From: Citrobacter sp. 18056
GTDB taxonomy: Bacteria > Pseudomonadota > Gammaproteobacteria > Enterobacterales > Enterobacteriaceae
Assembly: GCA_902706235.1 (NCBI GenBank)
Contig: CACSJR010000008.1
Location: 62,001 to 126,000, forward strand
DNA: 64,000 bases
Direction: 5' to 3'
Below, piece after piece: positions 32,084 to 41,188 of the stretch (position 1 is its first letter; each line of letters begins with the position of its first letter). The notes under the pieces are model-generated. The model ran no database searches, was not told the DNA's origin, and was given only the letters and a program-made list of their open reading frames with translations. The position numbers and the translations under genes were made by a program.

Positions 32084-32301
32084 ATAATCAGAGTATCAAT
32101 CAGATTGATGAATCCTCCAGCGATCAATCGCAACAGCTAATCGCAAAGTGTAACTAAAGGTTTGGATTCATCTTTTCCATTTTCAATTGCCAGTGACGTG
32201 CTGTGTAACTTTTCACGCCATACGCCCTTTCGCATCACATTTGCAGCAGACGGCCCGCGCTTAACCTTGAACAACACTGGGTTTTCCGTAACACTGAACA
32301 G

Positions 32302-32317
32302 GTGTAACCGTTTTCCC
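32302..32317 (+). promoter_or_regulatory. GalR/GalS-type operator upstream of galR
   Basis: GTGTAACCGTTTTCCC fits the 16-base gal operator consensus GTGKAANCGNTTNCNC at every fixed position. It ends 16 bases before the galR ATG, so binding would block translation-proximal transcription: probable autoregulation by GalR or control by GalS. Confidence 0.65.
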
Positions 32318-32333
32318 TCTTAAAAGGCATGTT

Positions 32334-33350
32334 ATGGCGACAATAAAGGATGTGGCCCGGATGGCAGGTGTTTCTGTTGCCACCGTTTCCCGGGTTATCA
32401 ATAACTCTCCCAAAGCCAGCGATGCCTCGCGTCAGGCAGTATTTTCCGCCATGGAAACGCTCAGCTATCATCCAAACGCCAACGCACGCGCGCTGGCGCA
32501 GCAGTCGACGGAAACCGTCGGTCTGGTGGTAGGCGATGTGTCCGATCCCTTCTTTGGTGCGATGGTAAAAGCCGTTGAACAGGTGGCGTATCACACCGGT
32601 AACTTCCTGTTAATTGGCAATGGCTACCATAACGAGAAAAAAGAGCGCCAGGCCATAGAGCAATTGATTCGCCATCGCTGCGCGGCGCTGGTTGTACATG
32701 CCAAAGTACTGCCCGATGAAGAACTGATTGGACTGATGAAACAGATCCCTGGCATGGTATTGATCAACCGGATCGTGCCCGGTTTCGAAAAGCGCTGCGT
32801 GGCGCTCGACGATCGTTACGGCGCCTGGCTCGCCACCCGTCATTTGATCCAACAAGGTCATACGCGAATTGGCTATCTCTGTTCTAACCACGCTATTTCC
32901 GACGCCGAAGACCGTTTGCAGGGCTATTACGATGCGCTGAAAGAGAGCGGTTTACCGTGCAATGAGCGGCTGGTGACGTTCGGCGAGCCGGATGAAAGCG
33001 GCGGCGAACAAGCGATGACCGAACTACTGGGCCGCGGCAAAAACTTTACTGCTGTCGCCTGCTATAACGACTCGATGGCCGCGGGAGCGATGGGCGTGCT
33101 GAATGACAACGGCATTGATGTTCCGGGGGAAATTTCGCTGATTGGATTCGATGACGTGCTGATTTCACGCTATGTGCGGCCGCGCCTGACCACCGTACGC
33201 TATCCGATCGTCACCATGGCGACTCAGGCCGCAGAACTGGCGCTGGCGCTGGCTGATAAACGCCCCCTGCCGGAAATCACCCACCTGTTCAGCCCGACGC
33301 TGGTGCGCCGTCATTCAGTGATTTCACCAGTGGAAACTCAAAGCTCGTAG
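32334..33350 (+). CDS. galR: Galactose repressor GalR
   Basis: LacI-family repressor of galactose uptake and metabolism, released by D-galactose. 338 residues (E. coli 343, with a shorter C-terminus here). Helix-turn-helix TIKDVARMAGVSVATVSRVINN at the N-terminus, hinge helix with NANARALAQ, periplasmic-binding-protein-like core. The last 13 bases overlap the end of the convergent acetyltransferase gene, which is a junction between conserved and accessory DNA. Confidence 0.95.
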   Translation: MATIKDVARMAGVSVATVSRVINNSPKASDASRQAVFSAMETLSYHPNANARALAQQSTETVGLVVGDVSDPFFGAMVKAVEQVAYHTGNFLLIGNGYHNEKKERQAIEQLIRHRCAALVVHAKVLPDEELIGLMKQIPGMVLINRIVPGFEKRCVALDDRYGAWLATRHLIQQGHTRIGYLCSNHAISDAEDRLQGYYDALKESGLPCNERLVTFGEPDESGGEQAMTELLGRGKNFTAVACYNDSMAAGAMGVLNDNGIDVPGEISLIGFDDVLISRYVRPRLTTVRYPIVTMATQAAELALALADKRPLPEITHLFSPTLVRRHSVISPVETQSS

Positions 33351-33790
33351 CGATACAGATGCACGGTGGTGGCTGGATACTCAATGCCATCACCGATGTA
33401 CTGCCAGCCAAAACGCTCGTAGAAATCACGACACGCCGAATAGAGATGCAGCTGCGAATAGCCTTTGCCACGCGCGTAATCAATCACATGCGACTGCAAC
33501 CTGCCCGCAATGCCCTGCCCTCGCACCGATTCATCGACGTACAGCGCCGCCATCCATGGGAAAAGATCCTGACGGCTGATCAGGTCGCAGCGCCATAAAC
33601 CCACCGTCGCCAACAGCGTGTCGCCGTCGGTCAGCACAAAGGTGAGCGGCAGCGCATCGGGCGTCTGACTGTGCTCAATGATACTGGCGAAAAACTCGCG
33701 CGGCATTGCCACGCCACCAAACGCCTGCCAGAGCCAGTCGATGACCTGGCGGCTGTGCTGCGGTACGTCATGCAGCGGCTGGACTTTCAC
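33338..33790 (-). CDS. GNAT-family N-acetyltransferase
   Basis: 150 residues with the acetyl-CoA loop ESVRGQGIAGRLQ (Q/RxxGxG/A) and a C-terminal YERFGWQYIGDG segment typical of GNAT enzymes. Substrate unknown. Its first codon overlaps the end of the GntR-type gene by four bases, so it is the last gene of the minus-strand operon PTS EIIC - GH1 - GntR - GNAT. Not present between galR and lysA in E. coli. Confidence 0.85.
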   Translation of the reverse strand: MKVQPLHDVPQHSRQVIDWLWQAFGGVAMPREFFASIIEHSQTPDALPLTFVLTDGDTLLATVGLWRCDLISRQDLFPWMAALYVDESVRGQGIAGRLQSHVIDYARGKGYSQLHLYSACRDFYERFGWQYIGDGIEYPATTVHLYRYEL

Positions 33791-34560
33791 ATCAATTTCC
33801 CCTGAAAAATGGGTACAGATTCAAACAGATAGCCGTCGAAATCGGGCGCATCCTCGTCAGAGAGTTCCAACAGGCTGTTTTTCACATTCTCGAGGTGCTG
33901 CCACGTTGCCTGCCAGGCACCCATTACGTCGCGACGGCGCAGCGCCGCCAGAATGGTTTGCCTGTCGCCGAGCCATTTCAGGCGGTAGGCGCGGCTGGCA
34001 ATATGCACGTTGAACTGTTGCCACAGCGGGCTGCTGTCCATTTGCAGCCAGATTTTCTCAACGGTGGTCAGCAGCATCTGGTTTTGCGTCGCGCCAGCCA
34101 GCACCAGGTGGAACATTTTACTGTTGTCCTGGGTGGTGTCGTTAGCCGCAATCGCGCGCTGTTCCTGCTCGATAATCCGCTTGAGATTGTCGATGTCAGC
34201 CCGGGTGGCCATTTTCGCGGCGAAAGCCGCAATGTTGCTTTCAAGTAGCTGACGCGCCTGCAAAATCTCAAACGGCCCGACGTCGCTGTTCAGCATCTGC
34301 TCTTCTTCGCTGTCGTTTTCCTGCGGAATACGCATTACGTACACGCCCGACCCCTGGCGAATATCAACGGTTCCCTGCAACTCCAGCATCAGCAGCGCTT
34401 CACGCACGATAGTCCGGCTGACGCCATACTTTTCCGCAATGTTACGCTCGGGCGGCAGCCGGGAACCCACCGGGTACAGGCCCTGCATAATCTGGGCACG
34501 TAAGTCTTCACCAATTTCCTGGTAAGGTTTTTTTTCCGGCGGAACAGCGGCCTTTTCCAC
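33787..34560 (-). CDS. GntR/FadR-family regulator, UxuR-like
   Basis: 257 residues from GTG 34560 (AGGTGA five bases upstream), the length of E. coli UxuR, and visibly similar to UxuR/ExuR: N-terminal winged helix with GSRLPPERNIAEKYGVSRTI, and an FCD ligand domain with GPFEILQARQLLESNIA and the metal-type histidine in MFHLVLAGAT. UxuR-type proteins sense hexuronate-related sugars; here the gene is cotranscribed with a GH1 6-phospho-glucosidase, so the ligand may be a sugar acid or phospho-sugar of that path. A longer frame to ATG 34644 exists but covers a palindromic leader. Confidence 0.82.
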   Translation of the reverse strand: MEKAAVPPEKKPYQEIGEDLRAQIMQGLYPVGSRLPPERNIAEKYGVSRTIVREALLMLELQGTVDIRQGSGVYVMRIPQENDSEEEQMLNSDVGPFEILQARQLLESNIAAFAAKMATRADIDNLKRIIEQEQRAIAANDTTQDNSKMFHLVLAGATQNQMLLTTVEKIWLQMDSSPLWQQFNVHIASRAYRLKWLGDRQTILAALRRRDVMGAWQATWQHLENVKNSLLELSDEDAPDFDGYLFESVPIFQGKLM

Positions 34561-34593
34561 AATATCACCTGTGTCTGCTTGCGGGTGGATGCA

Positions 34594-34617
34594 CAGACCG
34601 CCGCTCCTGACGGTCTG
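34594..34617. repeat. Palindrome in the leader of the GntR-type gene
   Basis: Perfect 7-base arms CAGACCG/CGGTCTG with a 10-base spacer, 34 bases upstream of the chosen GTG. An extended -10-like TGCTACTAT lies just upstream on the minus strand (about 34626-34634). It may be an operator of an internal promoter or an intercistronic hairpin. Confidence 0.4.
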
Positions 34618-34662
34618 ACCGGCGGCTATAGTAGCAAAATTCATGCAACTGCAGGAGCGCCG

Positions 34663-36090
34663 CTATTTCAGTTCATCGTCGATATTTAGCGTGAGCGATC
34701 GGGAATCACGCAGCCTGCGGAACCAGCTCGCTGATTTTTTCGCACGCCGCGCCCGGTTGTTGGCGAGGTCAATTTCAATCAGCCCATAGCGATTTTTGAA
34801 GGCATTCATTGGTGAAACGTTGTCGGTAAACGCCCACAGCATGTAGCCGTGACAGTTGGCACCGTCCTGTTTTGCCCGCAGCGTCTGCCAGAGGTGTTCG
34901 CTGATGAAATTGATGCGGTAGTCGTCTTCAATCACGCCATCGCTGTTGCGGAACTGGCCTTCGTTTTCAATACCCATCCCGCTTTCCGCCACGAACCACG
35001 GAATATTGCGGTACTCATCTTTGATACGCATCGCCATGTCGTACACGATTTGCGGGTAGATTTCCCAGCCGCGCGATTTGTTCATCCGCCGCCCCGGCAG
35101 TTCAAACGGCTCATAGTAATACGCCGGATGGAATGGGGTTTCCGGATGCCACGCGCGCGACGGTGCTTTGACACGATGTGGGTAATAGAGGTTGATCCCC
35201 AGCTCGTCGACGGTGTTAGCGCGGATAATCTCCAGCTCTTCCTCAGTGTGATCCCACGCCACATGGTGCTGCTCCAGCAGCGTGAGCAGTTCAGGCGGAT
35301 ACTCGCCTTTCACCATCGGGTCAAGAAACACCCGGTTGTAGAACAAGTCATAGCGCTCAGCGGCACGCACATCGTGCATCGCTCGCGAACGCGGGTACGT
35401 CACTTCCGGATTCAGGATACAGCCTACGCTGCCGCGATAGCCTTTCTCACGGAACAGTTTCACCACCCGCGCCGTCGCCAACACTTTGTGGTGATTCCAC
35501 TGCATCCAGGTGCCGGTATTTTGCTCGTACGGCCAACGCAGCGCGTCGAGATAGACCCGCGTTTGCACCACAATCGGTTCGTTGAAGGTAAACCAGCGCG
35601 TCACTTTATGATGATAGCGTTCGAAGACTTTTTCGACGTAGCCCACAAAAAGGTCGACCACTTTTTTCGACGCCCATCCGCCATACGTTTCCAGCAAATA
35701 GCCCGGCAGCTCATAGTGCTCGAGGCAAATCATCGGCGTGATGCCGTTGGCGTTCAGCTCCTCAAACAGCGCATCGTAATAAGAAGCATACTCTTCATCA
35801 ACGGTGACATTTTCATAATCGATGAGGAAGCGCGACCAGTTAATCGAGGTGCGATAGTGGGTCAGCCCAGCCTGTTTCATCAGCGCCACATCTTCACGAA
35901 AACGGTTGATGAAATCGGTGGCGACCGCCGGGCCGTAGCCGTCGTGCCAGACATGCCTGTCGTTTTTGTACCAAAGGTCTGGCCAGGAATCCTGGCCCTC
36001 TTTTTTGCCGCTCCAGCCTTCCGTTTGCCATGCGGAAGCCGCAGCGCCGAGAATGAAATCCTGTGGGATAGTAACTGTTTTCTGGCTCAT
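34663..36090 (-). CDS. GH1 family 6-phospho-beta-glucosidase
   Basis: 475 residues. Acid/base motif TFNEP and nucleophile motif VAESGMG identify glycoside hydrolase family 1. The late loop NVSPMNAFKNRYG supplies the Ser-Lys-Tyr set that binds the 6-phosphate in PTS-linked members, so a 6-phospho-beta-glucoside is the likely substrate; exact aglycone unknown. Start at ATG 36090 (GAGG seven bases upstream), seven bases after the PTS gene stop, so the two are cotranscribed. Confidence 0.88.
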   Translation of the reverse strand: MSQKTVTIPQDFILGAAASAWQTEGWSGKKEGQDSWPDLWYKNDRHVWHDGYGPAVATDFINRFREDVALMKQAGLTHYRTSINWSRFLIDYENVTVDEEYASYYDALFEELNANGITPMICLEHYELPGYLLETYGGWASKKVVDLFVGYVEKVFERYHHKVTRWFTFNEPIVVQTRVYLDALRWPYEQNTGTWMQWNHHKVLATARVVKLFREKGYRGSVGCILNPEVTYPRSRAMHDVRAAERYDLFYNRVFLDPMVKGEYPPELLTLLEQHHVAWDHTEEELEIIRANTVDELGINLYYPHRVKAPSRAWHPETPFHPAYYYEPFELPGRRMNKSRGWEIYPQIVYDMAMRIKDEYRNIPWFVAESGMGIENEGQFRNSDGVIEDDYRINFISEHLWQTLRAKQDGANCHGYMLWAFTDNVSPMNAFKNRYGLIEIDLANNRARRAKKSASWFRRLRDSRSLTLNIDDELK

Positions 36091-36097
36091 GGCGTCC

Positions 36098-37429
36098 TCA
36101 TGCGTTCTCGGTGGCCTGTTGCGCCTGTAACTGCGCCTGTTCGGCACGGCGGGAGGCGATTTTCACGAACGGCAGATAAATAATGATCGAGGTGACAATA
36201 CAAATCAGCTGGGTAATGACCGCGCCCATGGAACCGGCGGTGGACAGCCAGGCGTTGATCAACGGCGGCGTGGTCCATGGCACCATCACGACGGCTTTGC
36301 CGGCGAACCCGGCGGCGGTAGCGAAATAGCCAATGGAGCCGGTCACCAGCGGAGTGATAATGAATGGGATCGCCAGGATCGGGTTGAGCATAATCGGCAT
36401 GCCGAAAATTACCGGTTCGTTAATGTTGAACAGGCCGGGGCCCATCGACAGCTTGGCGATTTCCTTCATCTCTTTGCGTTTGCTGGCAATCATCACCGCA
36501 ATTAGCAGGCCAATGGTCAGGCCGGACCCGCCGATGCTCATGTACACATCCCAGAACGGCATGGTGATGATGTTTGGCACCTCTTTGCCCTGCTCGAACG
36601 CACTCATGTTGATGGTGATCGCCCCTAACAAAAGCGGCTCGCGGATAGGCTTAATCATCTGGTTGCCGTGAATGCCGATCACCCAAAACAGCTGGGCGAC
36701 AAACATCAGCAGCAGAATACCTGGCAGGCTTTGCATCACGCGTTCCAGCGGCTGCTGCACCACCTGATACACCGCATCATAAAGATACATACCGGTCAGT
36801 TGATGGAAAACGAAACCAAAGGTGGCAATCACGGTGGTGGTGATGATCGCCGGGATCAGCGCTGAAAACGACGCCGAAACGTTCGGCGGCACGGTATCCG
36901 GCATTTTGATCTTCAGGCCCGGGCGCTTTTCCAGCCAGCAGTAGATTTCTACCGACAGAATCGCGATGAACATGCCGAGGAACAAGCTGCGGGTGTCAGA
37001 GAACTGACGCAGCAGAACGTCTTTCACTTGATGCATTTGCCCGTCGACCATCATTTCTACGGTGGTCGGCGTCACACAAATAAAGCAAATCACCGCCAGC
37101 AGGCCGGGGAACAACGTTTTGATACCGTTGATACGGCCCAGTTCGATGCCGATTAAAAACACCGCGCCGATGTTGAGAAAATTAAGCGTGGCGTAGTTTA
37201 TAGCCCCCGTTATCGGCTTGAGTGCCGCCAGGAATGACAGGGACTGGAAGCTGGCGAGACCGTTTTTCGGGTCCAGCACCATATTGGAAATCAGTACTGA
37301 AAAGGCGCCGACGATGATCACCGGCATGAGGGTTATAAAGGAAGATTTAATCGCCATGATATAGCGGTAGCTATTGAATTTTGTGGCGAAACTTCCCAGA
37401 GAATCGATGAGCTTTTCCTGAAATGCCAT
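36098..37429 (-). CDS. PTS enzyme IIC, lactose/cellobiose family
   Basis: 443-residue integral membrane sugar permease of the CelB/ChbC type, about ten hydrophobic segments. The conserved family motif is visible as GLFNINEPVIFGMP, and GIHGN is also present. No EIIA or EIIB domain is fused to it or encoded nearby, so it must use EIIA/EIIB partners from another locus. It is the first gene of a minus-strand operon with the GH1 enzyme and the UxuR-like regulator. Confidence 0.9.
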   Translation of the reverse strand: MAFQEKLIDSLGSFATKFNSYRYIMAIKSSFITLMPVIIVGAFSVLISNMVLDPKNGLASFQSLSFLAALKPITGAINYATLNFLNIGAVFLIGIELGRINGIKTLFPGLLAVICFICVTPTTVEMMVDGQMHQVKDVLLRQFSDTRSLFLGMFIAILSVEIYCWLEKRPGLKIKMPDTVPPNVSASFSALIPAIITTTVIATFGFVFHQLTGMYLYDAVYQVVQQPLERVMQSLPGILLLMFVAQLFWVIGIHGNQMIKPIREPLLLGAITINMSAFEQGKEVPNIITMPFWDVYMSIGGSGLTIGLLIAVMIASKRKEMKEIAKLSMGPGLFNINEPVIFGMPIMLNPILAIPFIITPLVTGSIGYFATAAGFAGKAVVMVPWTTPPLINAWLSTAGSMGAVITQLICIVTSIIIYLPFVKIASRRAEQAQLQAQQATENA

Positions 37430-37486
37430 AAAGGTGATACCTCAAATGTGGGCTTTTATCAAAATGGGTTTACAGCCTTGGTCCAT

Positions 37487-37593
37487 TTGGCATACCAAAA
37501 ATAGCGAGATGTTGGACAAAGTTCTGTGACTGAGGTCTCACAGAGCGATGTGGCATTCCAAATAAAAACCAATTCACAACATTGGCATACCAC
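37487..37593. promoter_or_regulatory. Three TTGGCATACCAA-like operator sites
   Basis: Sites at 37487-37498 (TTGGCATACCAA), 37549-37562 (core TGGCATTCCAAA) and 37582-37593 (TTGGCATACCAC) in the divergent gap between the PTS operon and the LacI-type gene. They resemble the UxuR/ExuR operator core TTGGTATACCAA, so the UxuR-like GntR protein of this locus is the likely binder (inference). Confidence 0.6.
37524..37543. repeat. CTGTGA/TCACAG palindrome
   Basis: Perfect 6-base arms with an 8-base spacer between the first two operator-like sites. Resembles a CRP site but the inner TGTGA and TCACA are eight bases apart instead of six. Confidence 0.4.
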
Positions 37594-37614
37594 GCAGTTT
37601 TTGCAGGGATATTT

Positions 37615-37627
37615 CAGCGAAACGCTG
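37615..37627. promoter_or_regulatory. Possible operator CAGCGAAACGCTG
   Basis: Perfect 5-base arms CAGCG/CGCTG around AAA, 101 bases upstream of the LacI-type gene start. Could be its own operator; LacI-family operators usually have an even-centred CG, so this is weak. Confidence 0.3.
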
Positions 37628-37728
37628 TCAAAAGCGTGATCGCGATGGTTATTTGTAACGAACGCAGACGATATGCCCCTGAATGTCTGTGATAAACTGC
37701 AACCATCATGGCGTATCAGGAATCAACA

Positions 37729-38763
37729 ATGGCAACAATGCTGGATGTCTCACTACGCGCTGGCGTGTCAAAAGCGACCGTTTCCCGCGTACTGAACGGC
37801 ACAGGTCAGGTAAAAGAAAGCACCCGTAAGCAGGTGTATAAAGCCATGGAAGAACTGGGGTATCGCCCTAATTTTTTGGCGCGCTCGTTGGCGAATCGCA
37901 CCAGTAACAGCATCGGCCTGGTGGTCTCGACGTTTGATGGTTTTTACTTCGGACGTTTGCTGCAACAGGCCTCGCGTCAGACGGAAACTCACGGTAAACA
38001 GCTTATCGTCACCGATGGCCACGACACGCCAGAACGTGAAGAACAGGCGGTGCAAATGCTCGCCGACCGCCAGTGTGACGCCATTGTGCTCTACACCCGC
38101 TTTATGAGCGAAAAGGCAATCATGAAGCTGATTAACTCCATCGACATGCCGGTGGTGGTTATCAACCGCGACCTGAGCCAGGCCCGCGATCGCTGCGTGT
38201 TCTTCGAGCAGCAGAACGCCGCATTTCAGGCAGTGGAATACCTGATTTCTCAGGGCCATCGCGATATCGCCTGTATTACCGTGCCAATTCATACGCCAAC
38301 CGGTAAAGCACGCTTGCAAGGCTACCGCAGCGCGCTGGAAAAGCACGGCATTGCCTGGGATCCTGACAAAGTGAAATACGGAGATTCGGGGATGACGCGC
38401 GGCTACGAGCTGTGCCTGCAGTTGCTGGAGGAAAACGCGACGTTCAGCGCGCTGTTTGCCTGTAACGATGATATGGCGTTAGGGGCATCGAAGGCGCTGC
38501 ATCAGGCGGGCTTACGAATTCCGCAGGATATTTCTCTGTTCGGATTTGATGATGCCCCCAGCGCAAAATGGCTTGAGCCGGGGCTTTCAACGGTCTATTT
38601 GCCTATCGACAACATGATAACCACCGCTATCGATCAGGCAATTAAACTCGCCAACAATTTGCCTATCGAAACCCTGCCGCCGTTCACCGGAAAACTGGTG
38701 CTGCGCGACTCGGTCACAACTGGCCCGTTTTATCAGAACAGTTCCAGCGCCAGCAGTTCCTGA
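37729..38763 (+). CDS. LacI-family regulator, AscG-like
   Basis: 344 residues from ATG 37729 (an upstream ATG at 37708 is possible). Helix-turn-helix MLDVSLRAGVSKATVSRVLNG and hinge NFLARSLANRT; overall similarity to E. coli AscG, the repressor of the beta-glucoside asc operon. Divergent from the PTS-GH1 operon, which it probably controls in response to a beta-glucoside. Its last 31 bases overlap the end of convergent lysA. Confidence 0.88.
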   Translation: MATMLDVSLRAGVSKATVSRVLNGTGQVKESTRKQVYKAMEELGYRPNFLARSLANRTSNSIGLVVSTFDGFYFGRLLQQASRQTETHGKQLIVTDGHDTPEREEQAVQMLADRQCDAIVLYTRFMSEKAIMKLINSIDMPVVVINRDLSQARDRCVFFEQQNAAFQAVEYLISQGHRDIACITVPIHTPTGKARLQGYRSALEKHGIAWDPDKVKYGDSGMTRGYELCLQLLEENATFSALFACNDDMALGASKALHQAGLRIPQDISLFGFDDAPSAKWLEPGLSTVYLPIDNMITTAIDQAIKLANNLPIETLPPFTGKLVLRDSVTTGPFYQNSSSASSS

Positions 38764-39995
38764 ATGGACTGACGACGACGGATAAGCCGCGCGCTGCCGT
38801 TGTCGTACAGCACTTCCGGCAACAGCGGGCGGCTGTTGTAGTTGGAAGACATCGACGCGCCGTACGCCCCGGTGTCATGCAGCACCAGATAATCTCCCGG
38901 TACCACCTGCGGCAGTTCACGCGTTTCCACTTTCCCGCCCTCCTGCTGGGTAAATACGTCGCCGGATTCACACAGCGGGCCTGCCACCACCGTTTCAACC
39001 TTCTCAGCCTGCGACAAATCGCGACCGTCCGCCGCCAGAGCGGAAATATGGTGATAGCTGCCATACATCGATGGACGCATCAAATCGTTAAAGCCTGCGT
39101 CAATCAGCACAAAATGACGACTGCCCATGTTTTTCACGCTACGCACCTGCGCCACCAGCACGCCGGATTCCGCCACCAGGAAACGCCCCGGCTCGATTTC
39201 CAGTTTCACCGGGTGACCAAGATGTTTAGCGATTTGCTCGCGGGCAGCATTCCACAGACCGAAATAGTGCTGGGTATCGATGGTCTCATCGTCGTAACGA
39301 TAAGGGATCGACAGGCCGCCGCCAGCTGAGATGGCTTCCAGATCCTGCCCAAACTCAACAACCTGACGCACCATCGCGCCGCACACTTGCTCAAGATGAC
39401 CATAGTCCACCCCGGAGCCGATGTGCATGTGAATGCCCACCAACGTCAGTTGATAACGCTGAATGACTTCCAGCGCATCCGGCAGGTCGCTGTACCAGAT
39501 GCCGTGCTTGCTGTTTTCGCCGCCGGTGTTCGTTTTCTGGCTGTGACCGTGGCCAAAGCCCGGGTTCACACGCAGCCATACGCGATGCCCCGGCGAAACG
39601 TCCCCGAGCTGCGCCAGCATATCCACCGAACCGGCGTTCACCGGAATTTTCAGCTCAGCTACGCGGGCGAGCGTCGCGTTGTCAATCATATCGGCAGTGA
39701 ACACGATATCGTCCGGGTGTGATTCAGGATCGTATCCCGCCGCCAGCGCTCGTTCGATTTCACCCAATGAAACGGAATCCACCTTCACGCCCTGCTCACG
39801 CATCAGGCGCAGGATGTGGATATTGGAGCAGGCTTTCTGCGCAAAGCGCACCACGTCGAACTGGCTCAACTGCGCAATTTGCTGGCGGATAATCTCCGCA
39901 TCATAAACCCACACCGGACAGCCAAACTCGGCAGGCAGGCGCAGCAGGTTCTCGGCATTGAGGTCAGTTTCAGTCGTATTCAGTGGGCGTGGCAT
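38733..39995 (-). CDS. lysA: Diaminopimelate decarboxylase LysA
   Basis: PLP enzyme of fold III that makes lysine from meso-diaminopimelate. 420 residues as in E. coli. PLP lysine is Lys54 in RFAQKACSN; the phosphate-binding SAGGGLS and the active-site cysteine in AGPLCESGDVF are present. Activated by LysR in E. coli; the divergent lysR gene follows beyond an inserted ERIC element. Confidence 0.97.
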   Translation of the reverse strand: MPRPLNTTETDLNAENLLRLPAEFGCPVWVYDAEIIRQQIAQLSQFDVVRFAQKACSNIHILRLMREQGVKVDSVSLGEIERALAAGYDPESHPDDIVFTADMIDNATLARVAELKIPVNAGSVDMLAQLGDVSPGHRVWLRVNPGFGHGHSQKTNTGGENSKHGIWYSDLPDALEVIQRYQLTLVGIHMHIGSGVDYGHLEQVCGAMVRQVVEFGQDLEAISAGGGLSIPYRYDDETIDTQHYFGLWNAAREQIAKHLGHPVKLEIEPGRFLVAESGVLVAQVRSVKNMGSRHFVLIDAGFNDLMRPSMYGSYHHISALAADGRDLSQAEKVETVVAGPLCESGDVFTQQEGGKVETRELPQVVPGDYLVLHDTGAYGASMSSNYNSRPLLPEVLYDNGSARLIRRRQSIQELLALELF

Positions 39996-40047
39996 GGTGA
40001 ACTCCGGTGTATTTGCTTTTAACCGATTACGCCACAGCGCTTGTCGA

Positions 40048-40066
40048 ATAAAAAATATCGTTTTAT
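40048..40066. promoter_or_regulatory. Possible LysR site near lysA
   Basis: Inverted arms ATAAAA/TTTTAT with a seven-base spacer, 53-71 bases upstream of the lysA start, between lysA and the ERIC element. Position fits an activator site for lysA; low sequence specificity. Confidence 0.35.
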
Positions 40067-40087
40067 CCAGACTTCATGCAAAATTGA

Positions 40088-40216
<129 letters not shown>

Positions 40217-40240
40217 GATAACGTCATGAAAGGAATTACC

Positions 40241-41188
40241 ATGCCCGCCGTAAATTTGCGCCACATCGAAATTTTTCATGCGGTGATGACCACTGGCAAC
40301 CTGACGGAAGCCGCAGCGATGCTGCACACCTCTCAGCCAACCGTCAGCCGGGAGCTTGCCAGGCTTGAGAAAGTGCTGGGCCTAAAACTGTTTGAGCGCA
40401 ACCGTGGACGTTTGCACCCGACGGTGCAGGGGCTGCGGCTATTCGAAGAGGTGCAACGCTCGTGGTACGGGCTGGACAGAATTCTCAGCACCGCGGAAAG
40501 CCTGCGGGAATTTCGTCAGGGCGAGCTATCGGTGGTGTGTCTGCCGGTATTTTCGCAGTCTTTTCTCCCGGCGTTGTTGCAGCCATTTCTCGCTCGCTAC
40601 CCGGATGTCAGCCTGCAAATTGTCCCCCAAGAGTCGCCGTTGCTGGAGGAGTGGCTATCGGCTCAGCGCCACGATTTAGGGCTGACAGAAACATTGCACA
40701 CGCCGCCGGGCACCGAACGTACGCCGCTGTTGAGTATGAATGAAGTATGCGTGCTGCCTGCGGCGCATCCGTTAGCCCAGAAAACCGTTCTCACGCCGCA
40801 GGATTTTGAAGGCCAGAATTACATCAGCCTGTCCAGAACGGACAGCTATCGCCAGTTGCTCGACGGCCTGTTTACCGAACACGGCGTGCACCGGCGGATG
40901 GTAGTAGAAACCCACAGCGCGGCATCCATTTGCGCGATGGTGCGGGCGGGCACAGGGATTTCCGTCGTCAACCCGTTTACCGCGCTGGACTATGCCTACG
41001 GTGGAGACAACAGTGGCATCGCGATCCGCCGATTCAGCGTGGATGTCCCCTTCACCGTCAGCCTGATTCGTCCACTGCACCGACCGGGCTCAGCGCTTGT
41101 CGATGCGTTTATCACGCACCTGCAAAACGGCATGCCGTCGCTGGTCACGCCGTTGGAGGAGATGCTCAACCGCGTCAGGAAAGGATAA
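40241..41188 (+). CDS. lysR: Transcriptional activator LysR
   Basis: Founding member of the LysR family; activates lysA when diaminopimelate is present and lysine is low, and represses itself. 315 residues from ATG 40241 (AAGGA six bases upstream). Helix-turn-helix [21 protein letters not shown]-terminal effector domain begins near residue 90. A small insertion [13 protein letters not shown] relative to my memory of E. coli LysR lies near residue 255. Its end overlaps convergent ygeA by 14 bases. Confidence 0.95.
   Translation: MPAVNLRHIEIFHAVMTTGNLTEAAAMLHTSQPTVSRELARLEKVLGLKLFERNRGRLHPTVQGLRLFEEVQRSWYGLDRILSTAESLREFRQGELSVVCLPVFSQSFLPALLQPFLARYPDVSLQIVPQESPLLEEWLSAQRHDLGLTETLHTPPGTERTPLLSMNEVCVLPAAHPLAQKTVLTPQDFEGQNYISLSRTDSYRQLLDGLFTEHGVHRRMVVETHSAASICAMVRAGTGISVVNPFTALDYAYGGDNSGIAIRRFSVDVPFTVSLIRPLHRPGSALVDAFITHLQNGMPSLVTPLEEMLNRVRKG

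Larger units (their letters stand above)
31918..32333. other. aas-galR intergenic region
   Basis: 416 bases. Besides the sRNA at 32000-32083 and the GalR-type operator at 32302-32317, the region holds the leader of aas and the upstream control region of the sRNA (32084 to about 32170, where OmpR sites would be expected). No second omr copy and no credible small gene seen. Confidence 0.6.

Noticed and set aside
34849-36183. 444-codon plus-strand frame opposite the GH1 gene
   Set aside because: Antisense shadow; the minus strand carries full GH1 motifs.
37524-37543. Canonical CRP site
   Set aside because: Half sites are eight bases apart rather than six, so it is listed only as a palindrome.
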